Shown piece after piece: positions 34,771-43,682 of a stretch of DNA of 64,000 bases (positions are counted from its first letter, which is position 1; each line of letters opens with the position of its first letter). The notes under the pieces are model-generated. The model was not told the DNA's origin and did not search any database. It saw only the letters and a list, made by a program, of their open reading frames with translations. The stretch is from positions 62,001 through 126,000 of the forward strand of contig JBCCEJ010000001.1 of assembly GCA_039030335.1 (NCBI GenBank), written 5' to 3'. The position numbers and the translations under genes are program-made. Source of the DNA: JBCCEJ01 sp039030335 (GTDB taxonomy: Bacteria; Pseudomonadota; Gammaproteobacteria; HK1).

Positions 34771-35949
34771 ATGAAACGTGCACGGTGGCTGAGCGCGCTC
34801 GGCCTCATCGCATCGATCGCTGTAAGTGACATTGCGTTGGCGCGCATCAAACTCATCACCCTACCGGCGCGTGAGCGGGTCGAGATCAAACTGGAAAGCC
34901 CGGCCGGCACCCTCGTCGAGGAGGAGCGGTTGGTCCCGCTGGTGCGCGGCTCGAACCAAATCGATTTCTCCTGGGCGAACTCACAGATCGACCCTGGTTC
35001 CCTGGTATTCCAGATCGAGGCCGAAAACGGCGCAGCGCAAGTGCTGAGTGTCAGCTACCCGCCGAACGAAAACGCGTTGGTATGGCACGTTTCGGCGAGC
35101 GAGGCCGGTCCGGCCCGGGTGCGGATTTCGTACCTGCTGGCGCAGCTCAAACAGACCTTCAACTACCGGGCGACGGCTGACCGAGACGAGCGCTTGCTCG
35201 ACTTCTCGCAGTACGTGCGATTGCGAAACGATGCGCCTGAGACGTTTGGTGACAGCGGTATCTGGCTCGGCCGGGACCAGCGGATCGAACGTCCGATCGA
35301 AGGGCAGCAGACCCGCGAAGTTCTGGTGCGGCGCTGGCCGCGGATCCCGGTTGAAAAGACCTATACGGCCGACCTTGCGAGGTTCGGTTGGGACGACACG
35401 AAAAAGCAGACACTCAAGATCGCAATGCACTACGTGCTACGCAACGACCGGCAGTCAGGTTTGGGGGAGCGCGCACTTCCGTACGGGAAAGCCCGCATTT
35501 ACCAGGATGACGGTAGGGGCGGCAACGCATTTCTCGGCGAAGACTGGGGGCAGCGCACTTCCACGGGCGACAAGATGGCGCTCTATCTCGGTCAATCGCG
35601 CGACGTCGTCGTCAAACGTACGGTGTTGAGCAACCGGCGCGAGCGCATCGAGGGCAATCTGCACAATCAGCATATCGTGCTCCGCTACCGCATCGAGAAC
35701 TTCAAAGATGAGGCCGTGGCGCTGAAGCTCCGCGAAGATCTGCGTTCGCTCGCCAGTCGGTTTGGCGTCAGGGCGGCCAATGGCGCGGTCTGGGAACTTG
35801 GGCCGGAGACTTCTTTCCCTGGCCGGCCGGACCCGGAGTTGACGGACGCGGGGAGTGTCGTCATGACCGCGCCGCTCGCCAGCGCACCCGATGGTGGCGA
35901 CGCGGCCGTCAACTTCGACTTGCACATCGTCTTCAAGAACAACTGGTAA
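34771..35949 (+). CDS. secreted DUF4139-type beta-rich protein, copy A
   Basis: 392 residues with a clear signal peptide (about 1-24, SALGLIASIAVSDIALA) and AAGGAG at nine bases before the ATG. The mature protein is beta-rich with no cysteine and no membrane helix. It shares a diagnostic stretch with the next gene: RGSNQIDFSWANSQIDPGS here, RGDNQLQFSWANTLIDPTS there. A later block (IVLRYRIENFKDEAVALKL) also matches the copy's RLTVRHRIKNFTSKPIRVEM. So the two are tandem paralogues of the DUF4139 kind, whose function is unknown. Copy A is shorter and more diverged. Periplasmic or outer-membrane-associated location is expected. Confidence 0.75.
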   Translation: MKRARWLSALGLIASIAVSDIALARIKLITLPARERVEIKLESPAGTLVEEERLVPLVRGSNQIDFSWANSQIDPGSLVFQIEAENGAAQVLSVSYPPNENALVWHVSASEAGPARVRISYLLAQLKQTFNYRATADRDERLLDFSQYVRLRNDAPETFGDSGIWLGRDQRIERPIEGQQTREVLVRRWPRIPVEKTYTADLARFGWDDTKKQTLKIAMHYVLRNDRQSGLGERALPYGKARIYQDDGRGGNAFLGEDWGQRTSTGDKMALYLGQSRDVVVKRTVLSNRRERIEGNLHNQHIVLRYRIENFKDEAVALKLREDLRSLASRFGVRAANGAVWELGPETSFPGRPDPELTDAGSVVMTAPLASAPDGGDAAVNFDLHIVFKNNW

Positions 35950-35964
35950 GCCGGAGTGTTTCAA

Positions 35965-37392
35965 ATGATCAACTGGACACGACTTATCGGCGCCGCGTTG
36001 CTTGGTCTGGCGGGACTGGCTGCGCATGCATCGAACAACATCGACCTGTCGACGGCACCGGAACGCGCCGCGGTACAGCTCACGATCTACAACAGTGAAG
36101 ACCTGACGCTGGTGCGCGAACGCCGCGTCATGAGCTTCACACGCGGCGATAACCAGCTGCAGTTCAGCTGGGCCAATACACTCATCGATCCCACCTCCGT
36201 CGAGATCCGCTTCCCCAGACAGGGTTCTCAGGTGTCGCTCGTCGATACCACTTTCTCGCACCAGCGAAAGGATGTACTGGTCTGGAATATCAACAGCGAA
36301 ATAGCCGGTGAGGTCGAAACCGAGATCAGCTACTTCACCTCCGGCCTGACGTGGTCAGCCGATTACACACTGATCGCAAATCAGGCAGAGACGGCGGCCG
36401 ACCTCGATGGCTTTATCCGCGTGCATAACAATTCCGGTGAGCGCTACGAAGATGCGCAAGTGCGCGTTGTCGTTGGCCAGATCAATCTCGTCGAGAAGAT
36501 CGCAGCGCTCGCCCGCGTGCCGGTGAAACAGGTGCCGAAGCTCGAAGAACGTCAGGTCGGGCGTCTGCGCAAAGAGGCGTTGCGCGGCAGCATCATGTCG
36601 ATGATGAGCAACGTGGATGCGAACGAAGCTCCTGCCGCTCCTAAAGAGGTCATCAAGGAAGGCTTGTCCGAGTATTTCATCTATACGGTGGAAGGTACCG
36701 AGACGATTCCGAATGGCTGGTCCAAACGCCTGCGGTCTTTCGATGCGAACAATGTGCCGCTCAAACTGCACTACCGCTTGCGCCCGCGCGAATACGGCAA
36801 AGACCTCGTGCGTCTGTACAGTCTGGCCAATGACGAACCGTCCGGGCTTGGCACCACTCCCCTGCCGAACGGCAAGCTGATGGTGTTTCGCCGCGACAGC
36901 CGTGACGGGCTGGACGTGGTTGCGCGCAAATCGATCAAATACGTGCCGGTCGGCGACAAGCTCGACGTCAACCTGGGGCCCGATCCGGACGTGGTGCTGG
37001 AGCAGGCCGTGCTAGCGGTCAAGCATGAAGACCTGTGGCTCAAGCTGTCGCGCGCCAATACTTTCAAGCGCGTAGGAGATGGCACGCTCGTCGTCGATCG
37101 CAACGCCAGGATCGCAGGCTGGAACGAGCGCCTGACGGTGCGGCACCGGATCAAGAATTTCACGAGTAAACCCATTCGCGTGGAAATGCGCTTTGCTCGC
37201 GGTGGCGACATAACCGTGGTGAGTGAGCTCGCAGCCTCGCAGCACGACTTTCGAACTATGCAGGTCGAAGCGGATGTTGCCGCGGGTGGAGTCGAGGATC
37301 TGCTCTACGAGTTCATCGTACGCAAAGGTCGCAACAAGAAGCAGGAGCGCCTTGAGATCGTCCGGGGGCGCGTGGCGCCGCCCGTTTACTGA
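35965..37392 (+). CDS. secreted DUF4139-type beta-rich protein, copy B
   Basis: 475 residues from the ATG at 35965, eight bases after CCGGAG; a GTG three codons earlier is possible. Signal peptide about 1-22 (LIGAALLGLAGLAAHA). The N-terminal domain (RAAVQLTIYNSEDLTLVRERR) and GLTWSADYTLIAN block are typical of DUF4139 proteins. A central charged insert (about 175-215, rich in Lys/Glu, with SIMSMMSNVDANEAPAAPKE) is absent from copy A. It begins 15 bases after copy A, so they form a two-gene operon and may act as a heteromer in the envelope. No catalytic motif is visible. Confidence 0.8.
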   Translation: MINWTRLIGAALLGLAGLAAHASNNIDLSTAPERAAVQLTIYNSEDLTLVRERRVMSFTRGDNQLQFSWANTLIDPTSVEIRFPRQGSQVSLVDTTFSHQRKDVLVWNINSEIAGEVETEISYFTSGLTWSADYTLIANQAETAADLDGFIRVHNNSGERYEDAQVRVVVGQINLVEKIAALARVPVKQVPKLEERQVGRLRKEALRGSIMSMMSNVDANEAPAAPKEVIKEGLSEYFIYTVEGTETIPNGWSKRLRSFDANNVPLKLHYRLRPREYGKDLVRLYSLANDEPSGLGTTPLPNGKLMVFRRDSRDGLDVVARKSIKYVPVGDKLDVNLGPDPDVVLEQAVLAVKHEDLWLKLSRANTFKRVGDGTLVVDRNARIAGWNERLTVRHRIKNFTSKPIRVEMRFARGGDITVVSELAASQHDFRTMQVEADVAAGGVEDLLYEFIVRKGRNKKQERLEIVRGRVAPPVY

Positions 37393-37446
37393 GCTTGCCT
37401 GGTCACCCTGGCAATGACGGGCCGGCGCCGGCTGGCGCCCTGTCCG

Positions 37447-37866
37447 TCAGTCCCAGGTCCTGACCGGCGGCGCTTTGACCTCGATCTGCACGGAGTCTTC
37501 CAGCGTTTCGTGCAGATGCATGACGCCGGGCGGGTGAATCCATGCATCACCTGGTTCGGCGATGAACGACTGGTCCTCGATGACGACCCTTACGCGCCCC
37601 GATACGAGGTAGCAGATGGATTCGTGATCGGGATGGGAGTGCCGCGGATCGACGCGGCCCTTCTTACGTCTGAATTCCATCAGGCCGGCGTCGCGGCCGG
37701 TGACGAGCACTTTCACGGACAGATCGTCCGTGGAGTTCCCAGACATTCCCTCCAGCTGACCGACCGCCACCGCTTCGATGTCCGCGTTGCGGGCGAAGCG
37801 CCAGGTGGACGGAGCAAGCCGGCGGTGCGGTGCGCGCACCGCGTGTGGTTGGTCGGACAAAGCCAT
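37447..37866 (-). CDS. cupin-domain protein
   Basis: 139 residues, a single small beta-barrel. Cupin motif 1 is in DPRHSHPDHESICYLVSGRV (about 75-94) with the His/His/Glu metal ligands; motif 2 is GDAWIHPPGVMHLHE (about 107-121). Such proteins bind Fe, Mn or Zn and act as dioxygenases, isomerases or sensors. It stands alone and converges on the DUF4139 genes; the 54 bases between contain the GC palindrome GCCGGCGCCGGC (37421-37432), which may form a hairpin but has no T-tract. Confidence 0.8.
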   Translation of the reverse strand: MALSDQPHAVRAPHRRLAPSTWRFARNADIEAVAVGQLEGMSGNSTDDLSVKVLVTGRDAGLMEFRRKKGRVDPRHSHPDHESICYLVSGRVRVVIEDQSFIAEPGDAWIHPPGVMHLHETLEDSVQIEVKAPPVRTWD

Positions 37867-38062
37867 CCCCTTGCATGAGGCGCATCGTGCGCAGAGGTGT
37901 TCACCATATCCGATGCCGGCCTACAGGTGCGCGTCGTCAGGATGACCTCGCGCACGCATGCGCCTGACACCGGGTTTGCCGGCGGCGAGTGATGATGGCG
38001 TTCATCCAAAGGCGGCTCGCCGATGTCGGTGACCCGGCGAGCCCCGTGAGCAGGGAGTATCG

Positions 38063-38635
38063 ATGTCCAAGAGAGATTCATCCGGGTCGGCCGAGGAGTT
38101 CCTGGCACGGGAAGGGCCGCGGTTGCTGCAACGTCTGGCGCATGCCGCTCGCATGTCGTGCCACAGCCGTTACCTCGATTCGCGGTATCTGGACGCGCAG
38201 TATCTCGATCATGTCGCGAGAGAAGTTTGCGGCCTGACGACGACCCGCGTCGGGGCGCCGGAAGGCCTCGAAACCTTCTGTTATGCGCTGCAGGTATATG
38301 TGGAAGAGGCGGTCGCCGTAACGGGGCCGCATGCCGACGTCTACATCCTGTTTCGCCGCGATCGTCTGCGCGAGGCTGCCAGGCTGTTGCGACTCAATGC
38401 TGCGCTGCCGGTTGGATTCGGTCCGGCCGCGGCGAACGTCGGCCCGACCGGTGGGCTGTCTCTCCCTTCCGTACGGTCCAACGAATCGCGGCCAGACGCT
38501 AAACTGCACTGCCCTGACAGGCATTCGCACCCCGTGCCACGCGAGACAGGCGAAATTGACGCATTCGACCCTCGGCGAATCAGTCCCGCGGCTGGAAGAC
38601 CAGCGCTTTCTGACCGGTGCCGGCCAGTACATTGA
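38063..38635 (+). CDS. hypothetical protein upstream of the molybdenum hydroxylase
   Basis: 190 codons from an ATG with AGGGAG about seven bases upstream. The first 120 residues look like a real protein (REGPRLLQRLAHAARMSCHSRYLDSRYLDAQYLDHVAREVC, then a globular stretch ending in LNAALPVGFGP). It contains a short SRYLD/AQYLD repeat near 35-50. The last 60 residues read as low-sense sequence and overlap the start of the next gene by 80 bases, so the true gene may end earlier through a frameshift. I do not recognise it and no motif suggests a function. Confidence 0.45.
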   Translation: MSKRDSSGSAEEFLAREGPRLLQRLAHAARMSCHSRYLDSRYLDAQYLDHVAREVCGLTTTRVGAPEGLETFCYALQVYVEEAVAVTGPHADVYILFRRDRLREAARLLRLNAALPVGFGPAAANVGPTGGLSLPSVRSNESRPDAKLHCPDRHSHPVPRETGEIDAFDPRRISPAAGRPALSDRCRPVH

Positions 38636-40877
38636 CGACATCCACTATCCGGATGAGCTGTTTGCGCACTTCATTCGTTCGGAACAGGCGCATGCGCGTT
38701 TACTCAGTGTCGACTTTGAAGAGGCTGCCGAACTCGATGGTGTGGTCGCCGTCTACACCGTCGCGGATCTGAAGCGCGCCGGGCTGGGAAATCTGCCGTG
38801 CGACGCCGCCTTCGAAGCCGTGCGTCCATTGGTGAAACCACCTCGCCCCGCGCTTGCAGACGGGGTGGTCCGGCACGTCGGCGATCCCGTGGCCGTTGTG
38901 ATCGCGACGTCCGCAGACGCAGCCCAGGCCGCGGCTGAGCTGGTGTTGGTCGATTACGAGCCGATGGTCGCAGTCGTTGAACCGGACTTGGCTCTGGCGG
39001 ACGGTGCGCAGGCTGTCTGGCCGGAAGCACCGGGCAATCTCGCCTACGAGTTCGTGGCGGGTGATGAGGGCGCGGTAGCCGACGCGATGGCGCACGCCGC
39101 CCACATCGTCGAAGTTGCGCTCGTCAACAACCGGGTCACGGCCGCGCCAATGGAAAATCGCGCGGCGGTCGGGTTGTACGACGCCGCTAACGACGCTTTC
39201 ACACTGCATTGCAACGGCCAGGGTGTGCACGGGATTCGCAAGACGCTGGCCGAGGCCGTGTTCGGCGTTTCGTCTGAGCAGATGCGGGTCAAGGCACCGG
39301 ATGTGGGCGGGGGCTTTGGCCTCAAGAATTTTCTCTATCCTGAGCATGTCGTGCTGCTGTTTGCGGCCCGCGCACTCGGCTCGCCAGTGCGATGGAGTGC
39401 CAGCCGGACCGAGGACTTTCTGAGCGCGGCCTACGGCCGCGACATGCTCGTCAACGCACGCCTCGGGCTCGACCCTGACGGCCGCTTCATGGCTCTTTCG
39501 GCGGATGCGATCGCCAACATGGGCGCATATCTGTCGGGCAGCGGACCAAACATCAGCACCCGGGCGATGCCGACTGCGATGGGCGGCATCTACGCGATTC
39601 CGGCCATCCACCTGTGCGCGCGCGGCGTATTCACGAATACGGTGCCCACAGATGCCTACCGGGGCGCTGGCAAGCCAGAAGCAAACTATCTGGTGGAACG
39701 GCTGATCGACAAGGCGGCACGCCAGCTGAACATCGACCCACTGAGCCTTCGGCGCATGAACGCTGTGAGCCAGTTTCCATACCAGATGCCCCTCGGGCCA
39801 GTGATCGATGGCGGTCAGTTCGCGGCGAACCTGGACGCCGCGGCCGTATTGCTCGCGAACGATGATTTCACGAGCCGCCGAACGGCGGCGCGGCGCGATG
39901 GAATCCTGCTCGGGCGCGGTGTGGCGTGTTTCCTGGAGACGTCCAGAGGTGCCACGGAGGAAGGTGCCGAGATCATCTTTGCGGCCGACGGTCAGATCGA
40001 GATACGGGTTGGAACGGAATCGCACGGCCAGGGGCACGAAACCAGCTATCCGCAGCTGGCCGGCGCCCGGCTGGGTCTTCCGTTAGCGGCGTTCCGCTAC
40101 GTTCAGGCGGATACGCACCGCACTCACATGGGTCATGGCCATGGCGGTGCGCGAACGATGCACATGGGCGGCAAGGCGCTGATGCTCGCATTGGACGACA
40201 TGCTCGAAAAAGCATCCGCCGAGGCGGCGGCTTTGCTGCAGTGTGATGCGCAGCAGGTGCGTTTTGACGCCGGGCGATTTGCGTCTTCCGCCAATGCTGC
40301 TTCGGTCACCCTGGCCGAGGTTGTCAGCCATGTGACGGAGCGCGATGGCGGCGCCGGAGCGCTCGACACCTTCGCTTCACACCACGATGCACCGATCGCC
40401 TTCCCGAACGGCTGCCACGTGGCCGAAGTGGCTGTCGACGAAGAAACCGGTACGGTGGAACTGCGTCGGTACCTCATCTGTGATGACTACGGGACGCTCG
40501 TCAACCCGCGCCTTACCGCTGGCCAGGTGGTGGGCGGGGTCGCCCAGGGGATCGGTCAGGCACTCGCGGAGCGCGTTTGTCACGAGCCGGATTCAGGGCA
40601 ACTCCTGAGCGGCTCTCTGATGGACTACCAGATCCTGCGCGCGCGCGAACTGCCTGACTTCGAGGTGCATCTGGACGGCGTGCCGACCACGGCGAATCCG
40701 CTCGGCGTCAAGGGGTCCGGGCAAGCTGGCTGTATCGCGGCGCCGCAAACCATCGTTCATGCAATTCTCGATGCGGTGGCGGAACTCGGCATAGAGCACC
40801 TCGACATGCCAGTTACGCCGGGCTCGTTGTGGCCGGTGCTGCATACCGCAAGAAAAGGTCGTCTGGAATCGGCCTAG
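38556..40877 (+). CDS. orphan molybdenum hydroxylase large subunit (CoxL/xanthine dehydrogenase type)
   Basis: 773 residues from the TTG at 38556, giving the family's standard beginning (LGESVPRLEDQRFLTGAGQYIDDIHYPD). Further upstream codons do not resemble the family. It has the large-subunit motifs AYRGAGKPEANYLVERLIDKAA (about 365-387) and the FGLKNF-type GGGFGLKN cofactor loop, with an MCD-cofactor-binding domain to the C-terminus. The catalytic Glu that normally appears in GxGEAG is Gln here: VKGSGQAGC, Q723 (codon CAA at 40722). Neither the 2Fe-2S nor the FAD subunit is encoded nearby. It may have lost hydroxylase chemistry or use distant partners. Confidence 0.85.
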   Translation: MTHSTLGESVPRLEDQRFLTGAGQYIDDIHYPDELFAHFIRSEQAHARLLSVDFEEAAELDGVVAVYTVADLKRAGLGNLPCDAAFEAVRPLVKPPRPALADGVVRHVGDPVAVVIATSADAAQAAAELVLVDYEPMVAVVEPDLALADGAQAVWPEAPGNLAYEFVAGDEGAVADAMAHAAHIVEVALVNNRVTAAPMENRAAVGLYDAANDAFTLHCNGQGVHGIRKTLAEAVFGVSSEQMRVKAPDVGGGFGLKNFLYPEHVVLLFAARALGSPVRWSASRTEDFLSAAYGRDMLVNARLGLDPDGRFMALSADAIANMGAYLSGSGPNISTRAMPTAMGGIYAIPAIHLCARGVFTNTVPTDAYRGAGKPEANYLVERLIDKAARQLNIDPLSLRRMNAVSQFPYQMPLGPVIDGGQFAANLDAAAVLLANDDFTSRRTAARRDGILLGRGVACFLETSRGATEEGAEIIFAADGQIEIRVGTESHGQGHETSYPQLAGARLGLPLAAFRYVQADTHRTHMGHGHGGARTMHMGGKALMLALDDMLEKASAEAAALLQCDAQQVRFDAGRFASSANAASVTLAEVVSHVTERDGGAGALDTFASHHDAPIAFPNGCHVAEVAVDEETGTVELRRYLICDDYGTLVNPRLTAGQVVGGVAQGIGQALAERVCHEPDSGQLLSGSLMDYQILRARELPDFEVHLDGVPTTANPLGVKGSGQAGCIAAPQTIVHAILDAVAELGIEHLDMPVTPGSLWPVLHTARKGRLESA

Positions 40878-40990
40878 TCGGGTCGTGCCGACAGGCCCGG
40901 TACTTGCACTGCACTGGCTGCTCCCGTCCGTCTTCACCAGTCGAAGCGCGGACGCGCTGATACGGCGAGTTCGAGGCTCGTGCCAGCGGC

Positions 40991-42019
40991 TCAGGAAGAC
41001 GCCAGTTCGCCCGGGGTACCGCGCGCCGCCGGGCTGGTGCAGCTACGTTTCCACCGCCGGTCGAGCATGCGTGACAGGCGCGGCTTTATGGGGCTGAACG
41101 AGTAGATATCGTCCAGCAGCAACGGTTCGCCGGCGCGGATGCGGTCGGCTGTCTGTACGCCGCTCTGCACGGCTGGGCCAATACCCTCGCCGAGATCACG
41201 CGTGGCGAGGCCGAGCGCGTCACCGATCAGGTAGAGACCAGGCAACTCGGTAACGTCGTTGCGCTCGCGCAGGTAGTAGCTGTAGCCGTGGGGCTCGGCC
41301 ATCGCGTCCTCCGGTACGCCGATTCTTGCCAGGCGCTGCAGTAGCACCTGCCAATGATCCTTGATGTGCTGACTCTTGGTTTGAATGTCCTCGGCCATGC
41401 CGCCCACGCCGCAGTTCAGGTAGCCGCCCGCTTTCGGGACATACCACGAGTATCCCTTCAGACCTTCGTCGAAGAAGAACAAATGGCAGCGCGGATCGGT
41501 CCAGTCGTAGCGAAACTCCTTTTCCAACGCGACGATCTGGCTGTAAGCAGGTCGCTCCATGCAATTGTTGAAGAACGTGCGGTAGATCGGGCAGCGCGTA
41601 CCGCCGGCGCCAACGATAGTGCGTACGGAGAACTGCCCGTCGATATCGAATCCGTCGCCTGTTCGCGCGACCTTCCGCACCCGGTGTTGATGTACGGGCA
41701 CGCCTGCGCGCTGGACGAGAAACGCATCGAACTCGAAACGGCGTACTGAGTACTGAGTAGTACGCACCGGCACCCGCGCCCATCGGTAGTGAGCGTGAAT
41801 GCGGTCGAATCGCACGATGCCGTGAGGGTAGTCATCCGGAGACATCTCGAGGTTTTCGAAAACATCCGGTGTGACCCAGCCGGCGCAGAGTTTCTCGCGC
41901 GGAAACGCTGCAAGATCGAGAATCGCGACGTTGATTCCGTGCTGCCTCAACCGCCACGCGCAAGCTGCGCCAGCTGGCCCGCCTCCAACGACCGCGACGT
42001 CGTATTGCGCTGCCGTCAC
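40991..42019 (-). CDS. FAD-dependent oxidoreductase, geranylgeranyl-reductase-like
   Basis: 342 residues from the GTG at 42019, which overlaps the stop of the CFA-synthase gene (GTGA). N-terminal FAD site YDVAVVGGGPAGAACAWRLRQ, then the PREKLCAGW motif (about 46-54) of the geranylgeranyl reductase/FixC group, and GLYLIGDALGLATRDLGEGIGPAVQSG (about 265-291), the second FAD motif with the GD of the family. These flavoproteins reduce C=C bonds of isoprenoid or lipid chains or act in electron transfer. Coupling to a cyclopropane-type lipid methyltransferase suggests a joint step on fatty-acyl chains. Confidence 0.82.
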   Translation of the reverse strand: MTAAQYDVAVVGGGPAGAACAWRLRQHGINVAILDLAAFPREKLCAGWVTPDVFENLEMSPDDYPHGIVRFDRIHAHYRWARVPVRTTQYSVRRFEFDAFLVQRAGVPVHQHRVRKVARTGDGFDIDGQFSVRTIVGAGGTRCPIYRTFFNNCMERPAYSQIVALEKEFRYDWTDPRCHLFFFDEGLKGYSWYVPKAGGYLNCGVGGMAEDIQTKSQHIKDHWQVLLQRLARIGVPEDAMAEPHGYSYYLRERNDVTELPGLYLIGDALGLATRDLGEGIGPAVQSGVQTADRIRAGEPLLLDDIYSFSPIKPRLSRMLDRRWKRSCTSPAARGTPGELASS

Positions 42020-43320
42020 TGGCCGCTGCCCCAGGCCGCGGCCGGGTTTTCTGTGTACAGATGTTGCCGGGTCAGTGCGAGCCGATTGTTGCGTGGCGGC
42101 GCTACCAGAACTTGAAACAACTGAATGCTGCCGGACTTGAACGCCGCCGCACAGCCGGCCAGGTAAAGCCGCCATGCGCGAATGAAATATTCATCGTGCG
42201 TGCGCCGGATGGCGTCGACGTTCCCGTCGAAGCGTCGCAACCACTCGGTTAGTGTTGCTGCGTAGTGCATGCGAAGATTCTCGACGTCCAGCACCGAGAG
42301 ATTGCTCGGCTCGAAGATGGTCATCATTTCACTGAGCGACGGCGGATAGCTTCCCGGGAATATGCGCTTCTCAAGCCACGCGTTGACCGGTGTTGGCCGG
42401 TTGCGTCCGACGCTGTGAACCAACGCGGTGCCGTGCGGCGCGAGCGTGCGTTCGATGACCTCTCCCAGGGACCTGAAGTTATCGAGCCCCACGTGCTCGA
42501 GCATGCCAACCGATACGAAGGCGTCACACGACCCCTGGATATTGCGGTAGTCGTCTTCGATGAATTCGACCTGCTCAGTCAGCTGCTCCTGCGCAGCCCG
42601 CTCGCGCGCATAGGTCAGCTGCTCTTTGGAGATGTTGAAGGCGCGTACCCTGACGCCGTAACGCCGGGCCATATGCAAGGCGAGCGAACCCCAGCCACAG
42701 CCGGCTTCTATCACCTGCATCCCCTCGCGGAGTTGCAGTTTGCGCGCCACGTGATCCATCTTCGCGACCTGCGCCTGCTCCAATGTGGCCGAAGGTGTCT
42801 CGTAGTAGGCGCACGTATAGACCATCTGCTGGTCCAGCCACAGCTTATAAAACTCGTTACCGAGGTCGTAGTGGTGCGCGATGTGCTTGCGCGACCCGGT
42901 CAGAGTGTTCAGGTCGGCTTCCGGAAGTCTGCCGAGTAGTCCGCGCTTGAACGCTTTGGTGCTGTTCGCCTCAACCGCGCTGTAGCAGCGGGTGAGGATC
43001 TCCATCAGGTCGCCGTCTACGTCGATACGCCCGACGCTAAAGCCATCGCCAAGGCCTAGTTCGGGCTGCACTATGACGCGCCACAACGCTTTGCGATCGT
43101 TGAAGATGATGGTGCCGCAAGGCTCGGGATGGGTGTACGGCATGGTGCCGTCCCACAGGCGCAGATTCACCGGCGGCATGCCCATGCCGGCAGCTACGCG
43201 TCCGATCGCCCAGCGGTCCAGACTAGTGACTGATTGTTCTTTTCCAGGGCTCGCTGAACCAACGATTCCGGCTACAGCGCCAGACTCCGGCACACCCAGT
43301 GCTTCGGATGATCTCTTCAT
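42016..43320 (-). CDS. cyclopropane-fatty-acyl-phospholipid synthase family methyltransferase
   Basis: 434 residues from the ATG at 43320. SAM-binding core VIEAGCGWGSLALHMARRYG (about 180-199), the CFA-type AHHYDLGNEFYKLWLDQQMVYTCAYY (about 130-155) and the bicarbonate/active-site region VSVGMLEHVGLDNF (about 252-265). It transfers a methylene or methyl group from SAM to a double bond of membrane lipid acyl chains. The length is slightly above E. coli Cfa (382), through an N-terminal extension. It is the first gene of the pair with the reductase-like flavoprotein; a GGAGG lies upstream of the start. Confidence 0.9.
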   Translation of the reverse strand: MKRSSEALGVPESGAVAGIVGSASPGKEQSVTSLDRWAIGRVAAGMGMPPVNLRLWDGTMPYTHPEPCGTIIFNDRKALWRVIVQPELGLGDGFSVGRIDVDGDLMEILTRCYSAVEANSTKAFKRGLLGRLPEADLNTLTGSRKHIAHHYDLGNEFYKLWLDQQMVYTCAYYETPSATLEQAQVAKMDHVARKLQLREGMQVIEAGCGWGSLALHMARRYGVRVRAFNISKEQLTYARERAAQEQLTEQVEFIEDDYRNIQGSCDAFVSVGMLEHVGLDNFRSLGEVIERTLAPHGTALVHSVGRNRPTPVNAWLEKRIFPGSYPPSLSEMMTIFEPSNLSVLDVENLRMHYAATLTEWLRRFDGNVDAIRRTHDEYFIRAWRLYLAGCAAAFKSGSIQLFQVLVAPPRNNRLALTRQHLYTENPAAAWGSGQ

Positions 43321-43682
43321 GCCCCTCGCTCTCCTCCCAAGCGTAGGCACCCTGAGTATCCACAATCAGCACGGACGATTTCAAGAAGACAAAACGAGAT
43401 AGTTGAGTCGGCTCTCATGTTCTTTACGTCGGTACGACCCGCCGCTCGCCAGACTCTGCCGCGCGCGTGCTGCGGGTTTGACCGCCGCGCGCGCAGACCA
43501 ACCGGGATGCGAGTGGTGCGTCCTGGCAGACCCGTTACCGGAGACAGGCCAAACCGCCGAGTTTCGGTGCCCGTAGATTCTGTGGCATGGTTTGAACATC
43601 ACCGCGCGGATTAGCGTAGCGGCTCGAGTCGGGGCGACGCTTCGCGTGGCGACGCCAGCGGTCGGACCGACAAGGGTATTTC
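43321..43682. other. divergent intergenic region between lipid operon and hydrolase gene
   Basis: 362 bases without a credible gene. It must hold two divergent promoters; I see no clear consensus pair and no long dyad, apart from a short hairpin (GACGCttcGCGT, around 43639). Confidence 0.4.

Noticed and set aside
37421..37432. GCCGGCGCCGGC palindrome as a terminator between two convergent genes
   Set aside because: The position is right for a terminator but there is no T-run on either side and the sequence is common in GC-rich DNA.
38331..38555. 75-codon N-terminal extension of the molybdenum hydroxylase
   Set aside because: The extension reads as low-sense Cys/Arg-rich sequence; the family's normal beginning appears right after the TTG at 38556.
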